Assembly (NCBI GenBank): GCA_027487055.1
Contig: JAIYEJ010000134.1
Coordinates: 1-7,839 of the forward strand
Reading direction: 5' to 3'
Length of the DNA: 7,839 nt
Source: Methylotenera sp.
Lineage (GTDB): Bacteria; Pseudomonadota; Gammaproteobacteria; Burkholderiales; Methylophilaceae
Position 1 is the stretch's first letter; each line of letters opens with the position of its first letter. The position numbers were made by a program, and so were the translations under genes. Positions 6,114 through 7,839 of the stretch are shown in pieces. Below the pieces are notes generated by a model. It was not told the DNA's origin. It searched no databases and saw only the letters and a list, made by a program, of their open reading frames with translations.

Positions 6114-6160
6114 TACAGAGCCTCATAAGTTCTTACATAAAAAACTTTATGTGAAATGTT

Positions 6161-6685
6161 TTAAGATAATTCTGCTATATGCAAGTTTGCTAATTTTAAT
6201 CGTGTAGGACTTTCAAGAGTTTGACTTGTTTGCCCTTCAGATTCTGCCTTGTGTATCAGTATTGGGCTAAGCATTTCGCCATCTTTGAACACTATTATGG
6301 CGTAGCGTATTGTCTCACCTGCTTGTAATGGTGTAAATTTGCCAATCCCAAATGTTGAGTTTTTAATGACTTGCCAAGCTCCACGTGGCTCAAGGTATTC
6401 TGGTTTAGAAAAGTGGTGTCTGATTTGCTCGGTCGTCATGCTATTCAGCGCATAATCTATATTGCCTGATAAAAGCGACCAGCTCATTTCGTCTTCATCG
6501 CCGGCGCACTCTAACTGATACAAATACCAATCATCTTGATACACAAGCTGGAATACGCTGTGGATAGTCTGTGTGTGTGAATTTAAGGCATAGTAAATAC
6601 CTTGGTCATCTAAGGTAATCGCCTTGCCAATGGCAGGAAAATGAATGACATTACTTGCGACATTGCTCGAAACGTGATGCGGCAT
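6161..6685 (-). CDS. Hypothetical acidic protein with an internal repeat
   Basis: A 174-residue protein that I do not recognise. The ATG at 6683-6685 has a strong ribosome site, AAGGGG, 7 nt upstream, so it is probably translated. No signal peptide or membrane helix is visible, which suggests a cytoplasmic protein. It is rich in aromatic residues and acidic patches (QDDWYLYQLECAGDEDEMSW, 50-69). Two segments resemble each other: IYYALNSHT at 30-38 and IDYALNSMT at 76-84, each followed by Ile and then Phe at similar distances, giving a pattern I-x-YALNS-x-T-x(2,3)-I-x3-F. This suggests a duplicated unit of about 46 residues. The C-terminal quarter is Ser/Glu/Thr-rich and probably flexible. It stands alone, 126 bp downstream of ydbL on the same strand, with the repeat-bearing gap on its other side. 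Confidence 0.72.
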   Translation of the reverse strand: MPHHVSSNVASNVIHFPAIGKAITLDDQGIYYALNSHTQTIHSVFQLVYQDDWYLYQLECAGDEDEMSWSLLSGNIDYALNSMTTEQIRHHFSKPEYLEPRGAWQVIKNSTFGIGKFTPLQAGETIRYAIIVFKDGEMLSPILIHKAESEGQTSQTLESPTRLKLANLHIAELS

Positions 6686-6691
6686 CTGTAC

Positions 6692-6698
6692 ACCCCTT
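6692..6698 (-). promoter_or_regulatory. Ribosome-binding site of the hypothetical gene
   Basis: AAGGGGT on the minus strand, about 6 nt before the ATG at 6683-6685. It is strong enough to support translation of a gene with no recognised family. Confidence 0.65.
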
Positions 6699-6811
6699 TA
6701 CTTTTCATAACTCTTTTGAAGTTAATTAAAGTGTATGCCAAGCGATGCTAAATTAAAGCTAATAATAAGACAGGTTTAATGGGTCATTTCTTCAACTATT
6801 TTTGCTATCAA

Positions 6812-7228
6812 CTATTTCTTTACCCAAGCCCCTGCATTTTGATAAAACCAGCCACTTTGTGCTTTATCTATCCAACGAGCTGCAAAGGTATTTTGCACAT
6901 CGCCCTGCCATTCTGGATGGCCGTTACCTGTTGCGATTTCTTTATATAGTTTTGCACGGTCTGCATTTTCTGCTGAAACTAGACCATTTAAACCACCACG
7001 GTCTTTTAGCGGTACGGCACTGGCGTCTTTTACCGCAATCAAACCATCTTGTGTGAGCCCAATCGCGCCACTTGCATAAAACGGGCTCAATTGATTATGA
7101 CGCTTTTGCATGCTGGCTTTGATGGCAGAAATGGCGGGCGTATTCACCTCTAAATCTGCTGCTGCGTTAGCCCAACTGTTCGCCAATATCATGCTGGCAA
7201 AAACAAAACTTAATAATAATTTTTTCAT
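6812..7228 (-). CDS. ydbL: YdbL family protein (DUF1318), secreted
   Basis: A periplasmic protein of the DUF1318 family. In E. coli, YdbL belongs with YdbH and YnbE, which bridge inner and outer membranes for lipid homeostasis, and YdbL is reported to assist their interaction. I use the ATG at 7226-7228: AAAAGG (7238-7243) lies 9 nt upstream, whereas it would abut an ATG at 7235-7237, which adds only MHV. The signal peptide starts MKKLLLSFVF, with cleavage near ANA (residue 22). Family landmarks are RHNQLSPFY (43-51), GAIGLTQDGLIAVKD (54-68), LVSAENADRAKLYKEIA (83-99), NGHPEWQ (102-108), FAARWI (115-120) and GWFYQ (126-130). The 138 residues are a little over the E. coli length. It follows ynbE closely (stop at 7242-7244) as the last operon gene and ends in TAG. 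Confidence 0.92.
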   Translation of the reverse strand: MKKLLLSFVFASMILANSWANAAADLEVNTPAISAIKASMQKRHNQLSPFYASGAIGLTQDGLIAVKDASAVPLKDRGGLNGLVSAENADRAKLYKEIATGNGHPEWQGDVQNTFAARWIDKAQSGWFYQNAGAWVKK

Positions 7229-7241
7229 CACATGCATCCTT

Positions 7242-7460
7242 TTATTTAGCTGGCACTTCTACAGGTGCTTCTACTGGTTTTTCTGAAGGCGCGACTGTTG
7301 GATTATCGACTGGTACTTTTTTACCATCTTTTAATTGCCACACTTCATCAATTATTTTATCTGCTGCTTTTTCAGCCGCCGCCGCAGGAAAGTAAATATT
7401 AATCGTCACACAAGCTGCCAAACTTGTTGCTAATATAAGTAACCCAATGTTTTTATACAT
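7242..7460 (-). CDS. ynbE: YnbE-like small outer-membrane lipoprotein
   Basis: A 72-residue lipoprotein, the outer-membrane partner of YdbH. The signal is short (MYKNIGLLIL) with lipobox LAAC, C17 being the lipidated residue. The segment right after it, VTINIYFPAAAAEKAADKII (18-37), is the family signature and carries the short beta-strand thought to pair with the end of YdbH. The C-terminus is longer than in E. coli YnbE (61 residues) and Pro/Glu/Val-rich (positions 50-72), probably disordered. The ATG at 7458-7460 has AGAGGA (7467-7472) 6 nt upstream. It lies between ydbH (gap 32 bp) and ydbL, the same order as in E. coli. Confidence 0.92.
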   Translation of the reverse strand: MYKNIGLLILATSLAACVTINIYFPAAAAEKAADKIIDEVWQLKDGKKVPVDNPTVAPSEKPVEAPVEVPAK

Positions 7461-7466
7461 GTTTAA

Positions 7467-7472
7467 TCCTCT
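7467..7472 (-). promoter_or_regulatory. Strong ribosome-binding site of ynbE
   Basis: AGAGGA on the minus strand, 6 nt before the ynbE ATG, in the 32-bp spacer after ydbH. It indicates that ynbE is translated independently within the operon, possibly in excess of ydbH. Confidence 0.7.
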
Positions 7473-7492
7473 TTTTGCTTTAATATCTATTT

Positions 7493-7839
7493 TTATTTTA
7501 CTATCATCTTAGTATTGGTATCGGTAATGCGTTTTATCCGCGCAATTAAATCCGCTAAACTCACGTACTCGGTATAGCCGTTTACATTCACAGATGGAGC
7601 GCCTTTACCTTTAACGATGACATACCCCTTTGCCGTTGACCCAGATTGTTTTGAGTCAGGCTGTAAAGACTCTACGCCACCCATTTTGCACACATCTAGC
7701 CGCAATTGGCAGCTAATGCCTATCTTTTCGTAATTAAACTCTTTAAAAAACCGCAAAAATGTACGTTGCAAGGCAGCAGCTGTGCCCTCACCACCAAACG
7801 CAGTAATGTTTTCTACAGCGCGTTGCGATACCTTTTTAA
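7493..7839 (-). CDS. ydbH: YdbH family AsmA-like intermembrane protein, C-terminal end (5' part outside window)
   Basis: The last 114 residues of a YdbH-type protein (the 'dicarboxylate transport' domain family), which in E. coli is one of the AsmA-like proteins thought to move phospholipid across the periplasm. The frame is open to the right window edge: the codons before the internal TTG at 7769-7771 read KKVSQRAVENITAFGGEGTA and continue outside. The conserved ending is present: an Ala/Gly-rich helix, LQRTFLRFFKEFNYEKIG, a C-x6-C pair (ISCQLRLDVCKMGGVE), GYVIVKGKGAPSVNVNGYTEYVSLADLIARIKRI. This extreme end is the part expected to contact YnbE. The stop is TAA at 7493-7495. The order ydbH-ynbE-ydbL on one strand supports the call. 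Confidence 0.88.
   Translation of the reverse strand, partial: KKVSQRAVENITAFGGEGTAAALQRTFLRFFKEFNYEKIGISCQLRLDVCKMGGVESLQPDSKQSGSTAKGYVIVKGKGAPSVNVNGYTEYVSLADLIARIKRITDTNTKMIVK

Larger units (their letters stand above)
5602..6160. other. 559-bp gap without a convincing gene
   Basis: This is the longest non-coding stretch of the window and is AT-rich. It holds a perfect 9-bp-arm palindrome (5646-5667), an imperfect 19-bp direct repeat (5725-5743 and 6095-6113), a third CTATGTAA core (5958-5965), a TTGACA hexamer (5799-5804), a doubtful 45-codon plus-strand frame (5817-5954), and two adjacent small hairpins (5970-5988 and 6000-6019). The genes on both sides read on the minus strand, so promoter elements for the exonuclease gene must lie in its left part. 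I see no tRNA, transposase or integrase remnant that I can name. Confidence 0.7.

Noticed and set aside
6135..6152. Hairpin ACATAAA/TTTATGT as terminator of the hypothetical gene
   Set aside because: The stem has one G-C pair and no T-run follows on the minus strand; in AT-rich DNA this is weak.
6728..6741. A TTGGCA-like element upstream of the hypothetical gene as a sigma54 promoter
   Set aside because: The GC dinucleotide expected at the -12 element is absent.
6792..6817. Two copies of TCAACTATTT, 16 bp apart, at the end of ydbL
   Set aside because: A short AT-rich repeat overlapping the stop codon; too short and simple to carry meaning by itself.
1..7839. CRISPR array, tRNA or rRNA gene, insertion sequence
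   Set aside because: No regularly spaced repeats, no cloverleaf with a T-loop GTTCRA core, and no transposase motif were seen on either strand.

Overview
The window is AT-rich, Gram-negative chromosomal DNA. The gene set (a cytochrome b561-type protein, RlmD, a PolB-type 3'-5' exonuclease and a ydbH-ynbE-ydbL block) together with codon and protein style suggests a betaproteobacterium, perhaps Methylophilaceae (Methylotenera-like). That placement is an inference from recognition, not from an alignment. No rRNA, tRNA, CRISPR array, transposase or phage gene was seen.

Layout, left to right. (1) Positions 1-646 (+): the 3' part of a membrane cytochrome b561-family gene whose start lies outside the window. 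(2) 654-2102 (-): a lipoprotein solute-binding protein of the peptide ABC-transporter class, convergent with (1). (3) 2139-2353: a 215-bp spacer with a probable rlmD terminator, a promoter candidate and a leader hairpin. (4) 2354-3817 (-): rlmD, the 23S rRNA uridine-5 methyltransferase. (5) 3905-4360 (+): a secreted beta-sandwich protein, divergent from rlmD and overlapping stop codons with (6). (6) 4357-4758 (-): a secreted single-domain rhodanese. (7) 4825-5601 (-): a predicted 3'-5' exonuclease of the PolB exo2 type. (8) 5602-6160: a 559-bp stretch without a convincing gene, holding a perfect palindrome, a 19-bp direct repeat, small hairpins and a doubtful 45-codon frame. (9) 6161-6685 (-): an unrecognised acidic protein with an internal repeat. 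(10) 6812-7839 (-): ydbL, ynbE and the C-terminal end of ydbH, in the E. coli operon order ydbH-ynbE-ydbL.

Most genes are housekeeping or envelope functions. Several products carry export signals: the SBP and YnbE as lipoproteins, the rhodanese, the 151-aa protein and YdbL as secreted proteins, with YdbH expected to span the periplasm. The ydbH-ynbE-ydbL operon is the clearest functional unit (lipid homeostasis between the two membranes). I did not find a convincing new multi-gene system. The most unexplained parts are the repeat-bearing gap at 5602-6160 and the orphan gene next to it.
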